Of a stretch of 64,000 nt of DNA, positions 35,082 to 43,936 are shown in pieces. How positions within the stretch are numbered: the stretch's first letter is position 1; each line of letters starts with the position of its first letter. This DNA is from Bacteriovoracaceae bacterium (GTDB lineage Bacteria > Bdellovibrionota > Bacteriovoracia > Bacteriovoracales > Bacteriovoracaceae). The stretch lies in assembly GCA_947450475.1 (NCBI GenBank), contig CANFVK010000002.1:124001-188000 (forward strand), given 5' to 3'. Below the pieces are notes generated by a model. It was not told the DNA's origin and made no database searches. It saw only the letters and a program-made list of their open reading frames with translations. The position numbers and the translations under genes are program-made.

Positions 35082-35885
35082 TTATTTACCCTTAAATTGA
35101 GGTGAGCGCTTGGCAACAAAAGCTTTGGTTCCTTCTCGCATATCTTCTGAAGAGAAAATAGCCGAAAACTGTCTCTTTTCTAGCTGTAAACCTTCGTTGA
35201 TGGTTAAGTCAATACCTTCGTTCATGACTTTTTTGGCAATCGAGACTGCAAATGAAGAATTGGTGCTAATCAAATTGAGAGTTTTTAGTGCTTCTTCTAC
35301 CATCGCCTCTTTTGTTTCGAAACTTCTTAGCACTAACCCTATCGACTTTGCTTCTACTGCTGTGACATTTCTTCCAGTGTAAATAATCTCTTTAGCATGA
35401 TTTCTACCTACTAATTTGGCCAAGCGTTGAGTGCCGCCAAATCCGGGAATGAGACCGAGCTTTACTTCGGGCTGACCAAACATGGCATTTTGAGTTGCAT
35501 AAATAAAATCACAACACATAGCGATTTCACAACCTCCTCCAAGCGCAAAACCATTCACACAAGCAATGATTGGTATTTTTAATGATTCGATTAATAGCGT
35601 TACTTGCTGACCTAATTGACCAAAGGTATAGGCATCACTAGGAGTCATGTCGCTCATTTCAGCAATGTCTGCACCAGCGATAAAAGCTTTCTCTCCTTCA
35701 CCGATGATAATCATTCCCTTAATTTTAAACTCTTCGTCCTTATTTATCTCATTTAACAACTCCTTCAACTCGCCAAGCAATTCAATGTTAAGAGCATTTA
35801 ATTTACTTGGTCGATTAATGGTAATAGTTGCGAAATTATGACTTACTTCAAACTTTAATGAGTTCCACTGTTTATTTATATTCAT
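35082..35885 (-). CDS. Enoyl-CoA hydratase (crotonase family)
   Basis: 267 residues. Crotonase marks: [13 protein letters not shown], the oxyanion block [11 protein letters not shown], and [17 protein letters not shown] with the second oxyanion Gly. Two Glu residues in the active region (GGGCE and GQPEVKLG) are the catalytic pair of hydratases. It adds water to 2-enoyl-CoA. The ATG overlaps the end of the hydroxybutyryl-CoA dehydrogenase gene by 14 bases, with GGGGAGAGG upstream. It could be 3-hydroxybutyryl-CoA dehydratase; chain length is not determined. Confidence 0.92.
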   Translation of the reverse strand: MNINKQWNSLKFEVSHNFATITINRPSKLNALNIELLGELKELLNEINKDEEFKIKGMIIIGEGEKAFIAGADIAEMSDMTPSDAYTFGQLGQQVTLLIESLKIPIIACVNGFALGGGCEIAMCCDFIYATQNAMFGQPEVKLGLIPGFGGTQRLAKLVGRNHAKEIIYTGRNVTAVEAKSIGLVLRSFETKEAMVEEALKTLNLISTNSSFAVSIAKKVMNEGIDLTINEGLQLEKRQFSAIFSSEDMREGTKAFVAKRSPQFKGK

Positions 35886-36726
35886 AAAATCCTCTCCCCG
35901 ATTTTCTTCCCATTCTTCCAGCTAAAACATATTTTTTCAGCAAAGGGCAAGGACGGTACTTAGTATCGCCCAAACCTTCGTGTAAAACGTTCATGATAGC
36001 CAGACAAGTATCTAGCCCGATAAAGTCCGCAAGCTCTAACGGCCCCATAGGTTGATTGGTCCCTAACTTCATTGCCTGATCGATGTCGACGACACTTGCT
36101 ACACCTTCATAAAGTGCATACACTGCCTCATTAATCATTGGCATGAGAATGCGATTGACTGCAAATCCTGGAACATCACTGGCCCTAACAAAAACTTTGC
36201 CCATTTTTTCGGCTACAGCCGCCACTGCTTCGAAAGTTTCATCGCTGGTCTCGAGACCTCTAATTCCTTCGACCAGCTTCATAACAGGAACAGGATTCAT
36301 AAAATGCATTCCCGCCACTAATTGTGGACGGTTGGTTGCAGCAGCGATTTCGGTAATAGATATAGAAGAAGTATTCGTAGCTAAAATAGAATCAGGCTTA
36401 GCAACTTGATCAAGCTTTTTGAAAATATCAAATTTTATTGACTTGTTTTCAGTTGCAGCTTCAATTAGAAGATCACAATCTTTAAATGCTGATAGTTCAT
36501 TAACGCCAGTTATAAGTTGCATTGTTTGATTAAGAAATGACTGATCCCACTTGGCTTTTTCGATTCCTTTTTTAAGCTGACCTTCAATAAATTCAATGCC
36601 CTTTTTTAGTCCTTCCGGCGAAACATCATAAACGAGTACCTTAAACCCTGTCATTGCAGCAACTTGCGCGATCCCTCGCCCCATTTGCCCAGCACCAACG
36701 ACTCCAATGCTTTGGATTTTTTGCAT
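35872..36726 (-). CDS. hbd: 3-hydroxybutyryl-CoA dehydrogenase
   Basis: A 284-residue NAD(P)-dependent enzyme. The start is the ATG at 36726 with GAGG six bases upstream; a GTG four codons earlier sits in front of that site. Rossmann motif [12 protein letters not shown] at the N-terminus, [23 protein letters not shown] with the catalytic His, and [14 protein letters not shown]-terminal [12 protein letters not shown] and [15 protein letters not shown] are typical. Converts acetoacetyl-CoA and 3-hydroxybutyryl-CoA. First gene of the beta-oxidation operon. Confidence 0.95.
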   Translation of the reverse strand: MQKIQSIGVVGAGQMGRGIAQVAAMTGFKVLVYDVSPEGLKKGIEFIEGQLKKGIEKAKWDQSFLNQTMQLITGVNELSAFKDCDLLIEAATENKSIKFDIFKKLDQVAKPDSILATNTSSISITEIAAATNRPQLVAGMHFMNPVPVMKLVEGIRGLETSDETFEAVAAVAEKMGKVFVRASDVPGFAVNRILMPMINEAVYALYEGVASVVDIDQAMKLGTNQPMGPLELADFIGLDTCLAIMNVLHEGLGDTKYRPCPLLKKYVLAGRMGRKSGRGFYEYK

Positions 36727-36883
36727 TTCAAACCTCACTTTATAAATAAATCGCCCTAATGATACAAACCAAAGGGAAGTTTCACAAATAAAACCTTGCC
36801 AACTTTTTAAAATTAGAATAAAAAATGAATCTCATTAATTTGCAAATGGCAAAAAGTAGAATATCTAACGGTAGGAGTTAATT

Positions 36884-37147
36884 GTGGCAAACCACAAATC
36901 ATCAGAAAAAAGAGCAAGACAAGACATCAAAAAAAATCTTGTCAATAAAACAAATGAATCTAAAAGTAAAACTGCTGTAAAAAAAGTAAGAGATGCGATT
37001 ACAGCTGGAGATAAAAAAACAGCTGCTTCACTATTGAAGACAGCTCAAGCTGAACTTAGAAAACTTGCGAAGACTGGAGTTATTAAACTTAACACGGCAG
37101 CAAGAAGAACTTCTCGTTTAGCATCTCAAGTAAATACACTTAAATAA
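36884..37147 (+). CDS. rpsT: 30S ribosomal protein S20
   Basis: 87 residues beginning with the family hallmark (M)ANHKSSEKRARQ. The start codon is GTG with TAGGAG six bases upstream; S20 genes often use non-ATG starts (TTG in E. coli) that limit translation. Three-helix bundle, basic, binds 16S rRNA. It is a single-gene unit ending at a clear terminator. The 145-base gap before it, shared with the divergent hbd gene, shows no strong promoter by eye. Confidence 0.97.
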   Translation: MANHKSSEKRARQDIKKNLVNKTNESKSKTAVKKVRDAITAGDKKTAASLLKTAQAELRKLAKTGVIKLNTAARRTSRLASQVNTLK

Positions 37148-37170
37148 TTTTTTTAAAAAAATTGTTCATA

Positions 37171-37201
37171 AAAAAAGGCTTCTATACTGAAGCCTTTTTT
37201 T
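37171..37201. terminator. Bidirectional intrinsic terminator between rpsT and holA
   Basis: AAAAAAGGCTTC, loop TATACT, GAAGCCTTTTTT: a 12-base stem (six GC-rich core pairs plus A/T pairs) that reads as a terminator on both strands. Confidence 0.92.
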
Positions 37202-37205
37202 GTTT

Positions 37206-38135
37206 TTACTTCAACAATTCAAGCCTTAGCCTATCTATTAAAAAATCATTTTTAGATTTAGCCAAAACCTCAAATTCCGAAAAAAGCTTCACATAATATT
37301 TTACCATTCTGCGATCAAGCTTTAAGCTCATATCTATTATAGTCTGGTCATATTTGCTGCGTTTTTTCTTTTCCTCAATTTCCTGAGGGTAAAGTATTTT
37401 TACTAAATGAGTCTGAGTCTGATTAAATAAAAAAATTAACCAATCAAAATCTTTTTCTTTTTTCAAAATTTCTTGGATAAATATTTTCGGATTTTCATGA
37501 AAATAATTAATCAAATCAAAAAAACTCCAACGTTCATTTTTAATTAATTCATTTAGTAACTTCATATCTACCGGGCCATTGGGGAAATATAGTACCAAAG
37601 TATCAATCAGCGAGAGAAAAGATTCAAAATTGTGCTCAAGATGGCCAAGTGCAAATTGAGTGACAGCACTGTCATATTTCACATTTTTCAACTTCATACA
37701 AAACTGCCAAAGAATAGGTCCTTCCCAGAAGCGAGGAGTGTCCAAACTAAAACCAATTAGTTTGGGATTCTTTACACTTTCAGTAAATTGTTTGGAGCTT
37801 TTATTGAAAAAAAGTAAAACGAAACGATCAGAACAATCACCTTGTTCCAATAAAAAATCGATCACCCCATTTGGAATATTTTCAGCATTCATAATCATCA
37901 AATGATCTGTTGTTGAGAAAAAGGAGAGATTGATAAAATGCTCCTCAACGAATTCTCTTGTAACTTCATTACCTGAATAAATTGAGAATGCAATCTCTTG
38001 ACGAGGCAGTCTATCCATTAACATTTTTTCAAGATAGGGATCTTCATTGAAGTAGGCATATATTCCCATCTGTTTTAGGTTGATGGTTGATGGCCATTCT
38101 TTGACAAAATCCCAAGGCAACATTTTAGAAAGCAT
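37206..38135 (-). CDS. holA: DNA polymerase III delta subunit (HolA-like)
   Basis: 309 residues with the low-conservation pattern of delta subunits: a NEDPYLEKMLMDRL start typical of the nucleotide-free clamp-loader fold, a middle DHLMIMNAENIP strand and helix, and a C-terminal helical collar domain. It opens the sliding clamp. Position directly after lptE, overlapping by 11 bases, matches the lptE-holA order of E. coli, which strengthens the call. The start may be the ATG at 38135 or the one at 38123. Confidence 0.8.
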   Translation of the reverse strand: MLSKMLPWDFVKEWPSTINLKQMGIYAYFNEDPYLEKMLMDRLPRQEIAFSIYSGNEVTREFVEEHFINLSFFSTTDHLMIMNAENIPNGVIDFLLEQGDCSDRFVLLFFNKSSKQFTESVKNPKLIGFSLDTPRFWEGPILWQFCMKLKNVKYDSAVTQFALGHLEHNFESFLSLIDTLVLYFPNGPVDMKLLNELIKNERWSFFDLINYFHENPKIFIQEILKKEKDFDWLIFLFNQTQTHLVKILYPQEIEEKKKRSKYDQTIIDMSLKLDRRMVKYYVKLFSEFEVLAKSKNDFLIDRLRLELLK

Positions 38136-38790
38136 TGAGGATCACTTGTTTAAAGCTTTGAGCTGCTTGCAGGCACGTGTCCTGCAAACTCTTATCGAAA
38201 ATAGCTTTGTTCTTAACAAAATTCACTTCACCACCAGCATTGACTCCGCTGTTACTCGAAGCAACTCTAGAGAATGAATTAGTAAGATCAATTTGATCCA
38301 TGAGAACCACACGAGGATGAGCCTTTACCATTTTTCCCATATCACCCGAAAACAATTCTAATTCTTGCTTAGATGGTTTTTTTATCAGAATAAATCTGAC
38401 CCAAAGGGAATAAGTTGATTGAATTGGAAAATAGAAAGGCTGACGACTTCCGATTGATTTTTGCAATTCCTCATCTGTAAAAAGAGTTTGAGTAGTTTTC
38501 ACCGCATCAGTATAATGATCCTTGGATTCAATTATACCCAGCAGTATTGCATCTGCTTTATCGCTCTCTCCGCTATAGACAACCAGACCGGAATAATCAT
38601 TCAGGGCCAGCACAATTTCTCGAGTCATTGGGGCAGAAATTTGTGGAAAGACCGAGCGATTGATAAACATTGGCACAGCAATAGATTTTATATCATAACT
38701 AATCAAGGGGTTATTATTGGTATTGTAGTGATAGCCAGCACAGCTACTCAAGCAGAATAAAAAACAGAGATAAAGAAGTCGCAGTTTCAT
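38125..38790 (-). CDS. lptE: LPS assembly lipoprotein LptE-like
   Basis: 221 residues with a lipoprotein signal ending LSSC/AGYHY; Cys17 followed by GY is the LptE pattern. The mature domain fits LptE (KSIAVPMFINRSVFPQISAPMTREIVLAL: strand, then helix). It plugs the LptD barrel in the outer membrane and helps lipopolysaccharide insertion. lptD is not in the window. The operon with holA supports the identity. Confidence 0.82.
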   Translation of the reverse strand: MKLRLLYLCFLFCLSSCAGYHYNTNNNPLISYDIKSIAVPMFINRSVFPQISAPMTREIVLALNDYSGLVVYSGESDKADAILLGIIESKDHYTDAVKTTQTLFTDEELQKSIGSRQPFYFPIQSTYSLWVRFILIKKPSKQELELFSGDMGKMVKAHPRVVLMDQIDLTNSFSRVASSNSGVNAGGEVNFVKNKAIFDKSLQDTCLQAAQSFKQVILNAF

Positions 38791-38860
38791 CTGCTAAATG
38801 CTACCCTAAAAGCTGAGCCACATAAAACTATTTTTAAAAATGTTATGGTAATTTTTTAAG

Positions 38861-39376
38861 ATGTTAAAAAAACTATCAAATTATATTGATTCAACCTCAA
38901 ATTCCAAAGATAGTGCGCCATTTAAAAAAGGTCAAAAATCTGTTTCTGAGAGCTTTGATTTTCTTGCTCTCATAAAAGCTTGGAAAGACATCGCTGGAAG
39001 CAAGCTGGCCGAACACACAATACCTTTAAAGAATCAAAATGGAACGCTCATTGTACTTAGTAATCATTCAGCTTTTGCAAGTCAGTTGAGTTACATGGAA
39101 CTGCCACTTAAGCAAAAAATTTTTGAGAAATTTCCATCTCTGGAGAAATCGATTCTTTCAATTAAATTCATTGTTGACTCAACATATTTTTCGAAACAAT
39201 ACGAACAATTTGTTATTCGTTCAGAGAAAAAGCAAATTCAGCAATTACATCCTTACTCTCCCGAATTTAGAAAATTAAAAAAGGCAGCTGACGAAATGTT
39301 TAGTGACATTGAGGATTCAGAAATGAAGGAGAAGTTTGTTTCTATTTATATTCAATCAGCTCGAGCAGATTTTTAA
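38861..39376 (+). CDS. dciA: DciA-like DUF721 protein
   Basis: 171 residues with the DUF721 core: LIKAWKDIAGSKLAEHTIPL, then GTLIVLSNHSAFASQLSYM. This family includes the replicative helicase loader DciA found where DnaC is absent. The protein is somewhat longer than a bare domain because of a C-terminal helical tail. No ribosome site is obvious before the ATG. Its last 35 bases overlap the end of the convergent TsaC-like gene. Confidence 0.8.
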   Translation: MLKKLSNYIDSTSNSKDSAPFKKGQKSVSESFDFLALIKAWKDIAGSKLAEHTIPLKNQNGTLIVLSNHSAFASQLSYMELPLKQKIFEKFPSLEKSILSIKFIVDSTYFSKQYEQFVIRSEKKQIQQLHPYSPEFRKLKKAADEMFSDIEDSEMKEKFVSIYIQSARADF

Positions 39377-39953
39377 TTTCATTAATTTTTAATCCTTCGC
39401 GCTTTATTTCATAGACCAAAGACTCATTCAAAAAAATAATACTTGAAGAGACCCCCGAAAGATCCTTGAGACCATCACGAGATGAAAACAGTTTTGCCAT
39501 CGGTGCATAATTTTTCCTAAATTCTTCAGCTTGCACCAAGCTAGTTATGGGCGCTTCACCTGTTAAGTTTAAACTTGTGGTAAAAAATGGTTCATTAAGT
39601 TGACCATAAATTTCTTTGATGATTGATGATTTTAAAATTCTAATTGTGACGTAGTCACTCTCTGCCAAGGCCCAAGGTGGAATTTTTAACTTACAAAGTT
39701 TAGCTGGTAATCCCAACGTTGATTCTAGTGCAAAAAAAGACCTGAGCCATGTCAAATCTATTTTACTGGAAAGCAAAAAACTAGAAAGAATTTGCTCCTC
39801 TTCTAAAAACATGATGGATAAAGGCTTATTGGTAGAAGTTCTTTTAATTTGATTTATTTTTTTAAATCCTTCCTCTGAAAAAATGCTACAGCCAATGCCC
39901 CAAACAGTGTCCGTTGGATATATGAAAATATCATTTGGCATTAAAGGTTTCAT
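39342..39953 (-). CDS. tsaC: TsaC/Sua5/YrdC family protein
   Basis: 203 residues. IFIYPTDTVWGIGCSIF is the YrdC signature, followed by INQIKRTSTNKPLSIMF with the conserved Lys-Arg and Pro-Leu. It would make threonylcarbamoyl-AMP for t6A37 in ANN-reading tRNAs. It lacks the C-terminal Sua5 domain. YciO paralogues look alike, so the exact member is less sure. It starts two bases after the GYF/TM gene stop and overlaps dciA tail-to-tail. Confidence 0.85.
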   Translation of the reverse strand: MKPLMPNDIFIYPTDTVWGIGCSIFSEEGFKKINQIKRTSTNKPLSIMFLEEEQILSSFLLSSKIDLTWLRSFFALESTLGLPAKLCKLKIPPWALAESDYVTIRILKSSIIKEIYGQLNEPFFTTSLNLTGEAPITSLVQAEEFRKNYAPMAKLFSSRDGLKDLSGVSSSIIFLNESLVYEIKREGLKINEIKNLLELIEYK

Positions 39954-39954
39954 A

Positions 39955-40953
39955 TTATACAGGAAGTGGCTTATTTAAAATTGTACGATAATAATAAATA
40001 AATAAACTCAAAATAATGATAACTAAAATTACCAATAAATATAATAGATAATTATCATTTCTTTTTTTAAACTCTTCAGGGATTGCTCGACTTGTACTTT
40101 CATTGTTATCTATTTCTTTAGATTCATTATCTTGAATAGAAGCTTTTACTTTTCGTTCGTGAAGCAATTTTTTTTCTTCAGGTTTAGGATGATGAGATCT
40201 GACTGTCGCTGGTTCACTTCTCAATTTGAGTTTTGCGCTCATCATTGTTTCTAAATTTTTTAGCGTAGCCCTATCTTGTCTTTCAGTTTCCTTGGCTAAG
40301 GCAATAGAGGCTGAGCTCTCTAGCGAAATATGATGAGTACCTGAAGAATCTGAAGGCATTTCAGGATATGCCAAATTTTCATCATCTGGATAAATTATTT
40401 TTTCAATTATTTCAATTGCTGCTAATGAATTTTGGACATCTGAAGCTTCACTTTTCTTCTGACTAGAATTTGCGGAATTTGTATTTGGCAAATCTGGAAA
40501 TTCCAGGTCGCTGGAATTAGGAATTTTAGTAATTTCAACTTTGCTTGAAACTTCCTTAGTGGGTGGTGAAGGAAGGGTTTTATTTACCATCGTGATGTCT
40601 GGAAATTCCAAATCTTCACTTTTTGGTAAATTGACATTTTCATTAGATGAAACTTTTAAAACTTGGGTTTTATTGGCAGGAGCCGTGTTGATAGATGTCG
40701 TTTTTTCTGGATTCTCTCTTTTGGCAAGAACACTTTTAGATTCTGAAATGGGGTTATAACCCTGAGGAACATCTCCATAAAGATATTTGTCTACTAGTTC
40801 TTTTTCTTTTAATGAAAACCAATATCCATTTCCACTTACGACTTCGTCGTCCAAGCCAAGTGCGCCTTTTTCTAAAAACTCAACAACCTTGAATTTAGGA
40901 ATGGGTCCTAATATTTGATTTTGTGTTGTTCTAATTAACCAATTACGTTCCAT
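39955..40953 (-). CDS. GYF_2-like N-terminal domain protein with C-terminal membrane anchor
   Basis: 332 residues. The first 60 (WLIRTTQNQILGPIPKFKVVEFLEKG...VVSGNGYWFSLKE) match the GYF_2 pattern also seen at 27287. A long Ser/Pro/Glu-rich disordered middle has two near-repeats (SEDLEFPDI and SSDLEFPDL). A single membrane helix (YLLYLLVILVIIILSLFIYYY) ends the protein, so the bulk faces the cytoplasm: a tail-anchored type. Function unknown. It follows mlaD closely in the same operon. Confidence 0.7.
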   Translation of the reverse strand: MERNWLIRTTQNQILGPIPKFKVVEFLEKGALGLDDEVVSGNGYWFSLKEKELVDKYLYGDVPQGYNPISESKSVLAKRENPEKTTSINTAPANKTQVLKVSSNENVNLPKSEDLEFPDITMVNKTLPSPPTKEVSSKVEITKIPNSSDLEFPDLPNTNSANSSQKKSEASDVQNSLAAIEIIEKIIYPDDENLAYPEMPSDSSGTHHISLESSASIALAKETERQDRATLKNLETMMSAKLKLRSEPATVRSHHPKPEEKKLLHERKVKASIQDNESKEIDNNESTSRAIPEEFKKRNDNYLLYLLVILVIIILSLFIYYYRTILNKPLPV

Positions 40954-40963
40954 TGCCTTCTAC

Positions 40964-42334
40964 TTATAAAAAGAATCCCAATAACCCTTTAAGGTCTTCA
41001 TCATTAAAGCGAAGACCAGCTGCAACAGTTCCACTTCGTTTTGATCGGAATGAATCATTAAGAGTTGCTTTTCCAAAAATCACATTCCATAACTGAGCTT
41101 CAGCTCCAAAGCGAACGTTGGCACCTTTGTCTTTTTTATAATCAAAAGCTTCAAGAGAAAAAATAGTATTCAAATTTTGCAAATGATAATCAATCCCCAA
41201 ACCTCCAGTCGATTCAATTAATCCTCCTCTGAAATCAAAGTCATTAATTCGTCGTCCAATTTGAGCATTAAATCTTAATGTATTTTTATCATTAGTAACA
41301 ATAGTTTGATTAGTCGTATTACCATTGACAGTCGTAGCAATGCTTTGCTCTTTGTCCGGCCCTATTTCGGCAGTTGAGACACCTAAATGATAAAAGCGCT
41401 CAGGTGCAGGGAAAATGCGTAGAGAGACATCCGTTTGTCCACCAGAGACAGAACTGACTCCGCTAAAAATAGTTAGTTCAGTTCTAATGGCGTCTGCTTT
41501 ACCCACTAACTTTTGAACGCTAGAAAGAGTGTCTTTGACTTGATCTGCGATCTCATCTTCAACTAGCATTTTTCCAATAGTTCCTTTGCCTTTCTTGATA
41601 TCGGCAACCATTCCTTGGATATCGTTAGTTAGCTGCTTAGTATTAGCGAGAACTTGCTTGATATCGGCCATGGCACTATCGCCATTGTTTTTATCAACTT
41701 GATAAGCGAGATCTTCTGTAAAGGCTTGAAGATTATCCACCAAAGAATTAATTTTCTCTTCATTGCCCGTTGTGGCGCGCTTTAAAGAAGCCGTAACTTC
41801 CTTAGTGTTTGCCACAAGTTCTTTCATGTCAGACAAAATTTGCTTCAATGGCGGCGCTTCACCTGGTGGAGAAAAAGAGTCCTTTAAAGAATGAACAATT
41901 TGTTTCACATCTCCAAGAACTTCTGATGTATCTTTAATTAAATTTTCAATTCCAGCAGCTTCTTCTGAATCTATAAAATCAAATTTATGCAATAACTCAG
42001 TTGAATCACCAATGTAGATTTCTAAGTATTTATCTCCAAGAAATCCGACCGACTTAATTCTTAGTTTTGAATTTTTTGTAACATCAATTTGTTTAAGAAT
42101 TTCAAAAGTGATCAATGCAGTATTTCCCTGCAATTCAATAGAAGCAATTCTACCAGCATTAATTCCCGCAACTTTAATAGGCGTCTTTGGGAAAATGCCT
42201 GAGGCATCTTTAACAATTGTTCTATAAGTCACATACTGACCAAATCCGGATTGGTTAGAAGTAATTTTTAGAGACATGATAACAACTGCTACAATTGTAG
42301 CGATCGCTAAAAGTCCCACTTTAAATTCATTCAT
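40964..42334 (-). CDS. mlaD: MlaD/MCE-domain protein with beta-rich C-terminal extension
   Basis: 456 residues. One N-terminal membrane helix, an MCE domain at about residues 35-115 (GIFPKTPIKVAGINAGRI, KLRIKSVGFLGDKYLEIYIG), then a long helical/coiled-coil region to about 290. A C-terminal beta-rich stretch of about 160 residues follows, with alternating hydrophobic residues and ending in FF-L. MlaD proteins are normally about 180 residues. The tail resembles an outer-membrane barrel or porin-like region, so the protein might bridge the envelope. It forms an operon with MlaE and MlaF genes. Confidence 0.9.
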   Translation of the reverse strand: MNEFKVGLLAIATIVAVVIMSLKITSNQSGFGQYVTYRTIVKDASGIFPKTPIKVAGINAGRIASIELQGNTALITFEILKQIDVTKNSKLRIKSVGFLGDKYLEIYIGDSTELLHKFDFIDSEEAAGIENLIKDTSEVLGDVKQIVHSLKDSFSPPGEAPPLKQILSDMKELVANTKEVTASLKRATTGNEEKINSLVDNLQAFTEDLAYQVDKNNGDSAMADIKQVLANTKQLTNDIQGMVADIKKGKGTIGKMLVEDEIADQVKDTLSSVQKLVGKADAIRTELTIFSGVSSVSGGQTDVSLRIFPAPERFYHLGVSTAEIGPDKEQSIATTVNGNTTNQTIVTNDKNTLRFNAQIGRRINDFDFRGGLIESTGGLGIDYHLQNLNTIFSLEAFDYKKDKGANVRFGAEAQLWNVIFGKATLNDSFRSKRSGTVAAGLRFNDEDLKGLLGFFL

Positions 42335-42366
42335 CTAGTCTCATCACCTTGTAAAAACTATCCAAA

Positions 42367-43119
42367 TTAAAGTCTTAAAAATTCCTGAACTAATGGATTC
42401 GTAGACTTCTTAAATTCTTCAACTGGTAAATATTCTATAATCTTACCACGGTCTAAAAATGCGACATAGTCGGAAATTTCTAGCGTTGCTTTAACATCGT
42501 GAGAAATAATAACCGAAGTCATTTCTCGGTCTTTATGGTTTGTTGCGGTTTCAACAATAAGTTCATTAACCATCTTGGTTGTTATGGGATCTAGTCCTGT
42601 TGTTGGCTCATCATAAAGCATAATCCCTGGACTAAGGGCCAAGCCTCTTGCAAGTCCAACCCTCTTTCTCATACCGCCCGATAACTCTGAAGGTAATTTT
42701 TTAAAACTTTCTTCTTTAATTCCTACAGACAAAAGCAAATCCTTAACTTTTTTTGCAATTTCTGCTTCAGACAATTTAGTAAATTCTTTCAAAGGAAAAG
42801 CGACATTTTCTTCAGCTGTGAATGAATCGAAAAGGGCAGCATACTGAAAAAGCATACCAAAGTTGCGTCGAAACTCTCTTAGTTCGACTTTAGAAAGCAT
42901 CGATAAATCTTGGCCTAATACAAAAACTTTGCCAGAGGTGGGTTCAATAATACCCAATATATGCTTGAGCAAAGTTGATTTCCCTGCTCCAGAAAAACCT
43001 AAAATGGTAGTAATTTTATTTCTTGGAATATCAAAGGATAGATCATTTAAAATAACGTGATCCCCAAATTTCTTTGTGACGTTTTTTAGAGATATGGCAG
43101 GATTGTCAAAAGTTAACAA
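42367..43119 (-). CDS. mlaF: MlaF-like ABC transporter ATPase
   Basis: 250 residues with Walker A GFSGAGKST, Q-loop LFQYAALFDS, signature LSGGMRKRVGLARGLA and Walker B IMLYDEPTTGLD with the H-loop SHDVK. FDSFTAEENVAFPL is typical of MCE-associated ATPases. It powers phospholipid movement by MlaE/MlaD. The start is TTG at 43119 with TAGGAG seven bases upstream. Confidence 0.95.
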   Translation of the reverse strand: MLTFDNPAISLKNVTKKFGDHVILNDLSFDIPRNKITTILGFSGAGKSTLLKHILGIIEPTSGKVFVLGQDLSMLSKVELREFRRNFGMLFQYAALFDSFTAEENVAFPLKEFTKLSEAEIAKKVKDLLLSVGIKEESFKKLPSELSGGMRKRVGLARGLALSPGIMLYDEPTTGLDPITTKMVNELIVETATNHKDREMTSVIISHDVKATLEISDYVAFLDRGKIIEYLPVEEFKKSTNPLVQEFLRL

Positions 43120-43128
43120 TTGATACTC

Positions 43129-43932
43129 CTACAATATTTTGACCAGAAAACTGGTTAAAAAATAATCTAAAATAAGAACTGAAATCATTCCCCATACAAC
43201 GGCTAAATTGGTTCCACGTCCGACACCAACGGCTCCCTTTTCAACTTGAAATCCAAAATAAGTTCCAATTAAAGCAATAATAAAACCAAAGACCATTGCT
43301 TTAATTACCCCTTGAGCAATATCTGCAACAAACATGAATTCGCCCAATTTGGAAAAAAACATTGACTCATCTATCATCAGCGACTTGGTGCCAACTAACC
43401 AAGATCCAAAATTTCCAATAAAAAGAAAAACTACCGACAACATCGGCAGAGCAAAAGTAGATGCGATAATTCGAGGGACGGCTAAGTATTGAATCGAATT
43501 AATGCCCATAACTTCCAAAGCATCAATTTGCTCAGTAACTTTCATCGAACCAATTTGAGCGGCCATTGCGGAGCCCGCTCTTCCAGCGACAATTAATCCA
43601 GTTAAAACTGGGGCTAATTCTTTGGATAAAGACAACGCTACAATTACCCCGACTAATGAATCGACATTGATAAGTTTAAAACCGAAGTAAGTCTGCGTGG
43701 CCATAACCATTCCGGTAAACATTCCAGAAAGCAATATGATCATTAAACTTTTATTACCAATAAAAAATAATTGTTCAAAAACAAGTGAAACCCGAAAAGG
43801 CTTTTTCCTAACCCAATAAAAAAATCGAGCCCCGAATAAAGAAATAGCTCCAAGCCCGTCAATGCTTTCCATGACAGATTTGCCCAGCTCTTCGATACGA
43901 CTAGTGATGCGGTTAATGAATTTATCTTTCAC
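43129..43932 (-). CDS. mlaE: MlaE-like permease
   Basis: The MlaE family core is plain: FTGMVMATQTYFGF, then SKELAPVLTGLIVAGRAGSAMAAQIGSM and TEQIDALEVMGINSIQYLAVPRIIA, with five or six helices. I start at GTG 43932, which gives 267 residues, the usual size. The frame stays open to 44037, but that extension overlaps the end of alr by about 100 bases and has no ribosome site. The start is uncertain because GTG 43932 also has a weak one. Adjacent to alr, mlaF and mlaD. Confidence 0.9.
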   Translation of the reverse strand: MKDKFINRITSRIEELGKSVMESIDGLGAISLFGARFFYWVRKKPFRVSLVFEQLFFIGNKSLMIILLSGMFTGMVMATQTYFGFKLINVDSLVGVIVALSLSKELAPVLTGLIVAGRAGSAMAAQIGSMKVTEQIDALEVMGINSIQYLAVPRIIASTFALPMLSVVFLFIGNFGSWLVGTKSLMIDESMFFSKLGEFMFVADIAQGVIKAMVFGFIIALIGTYFGFQVEKGAVGVGRGTNLAVVWGMISVLILDYFLTSFLVKIL

Positions 43933-43936
43933 TAAA

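Noticed and set aside
36780..36883. TAGAAT hexamers before rpsT as promoters
   Set aside because: No acceptable -35 at the right distance for either of the two; not called.
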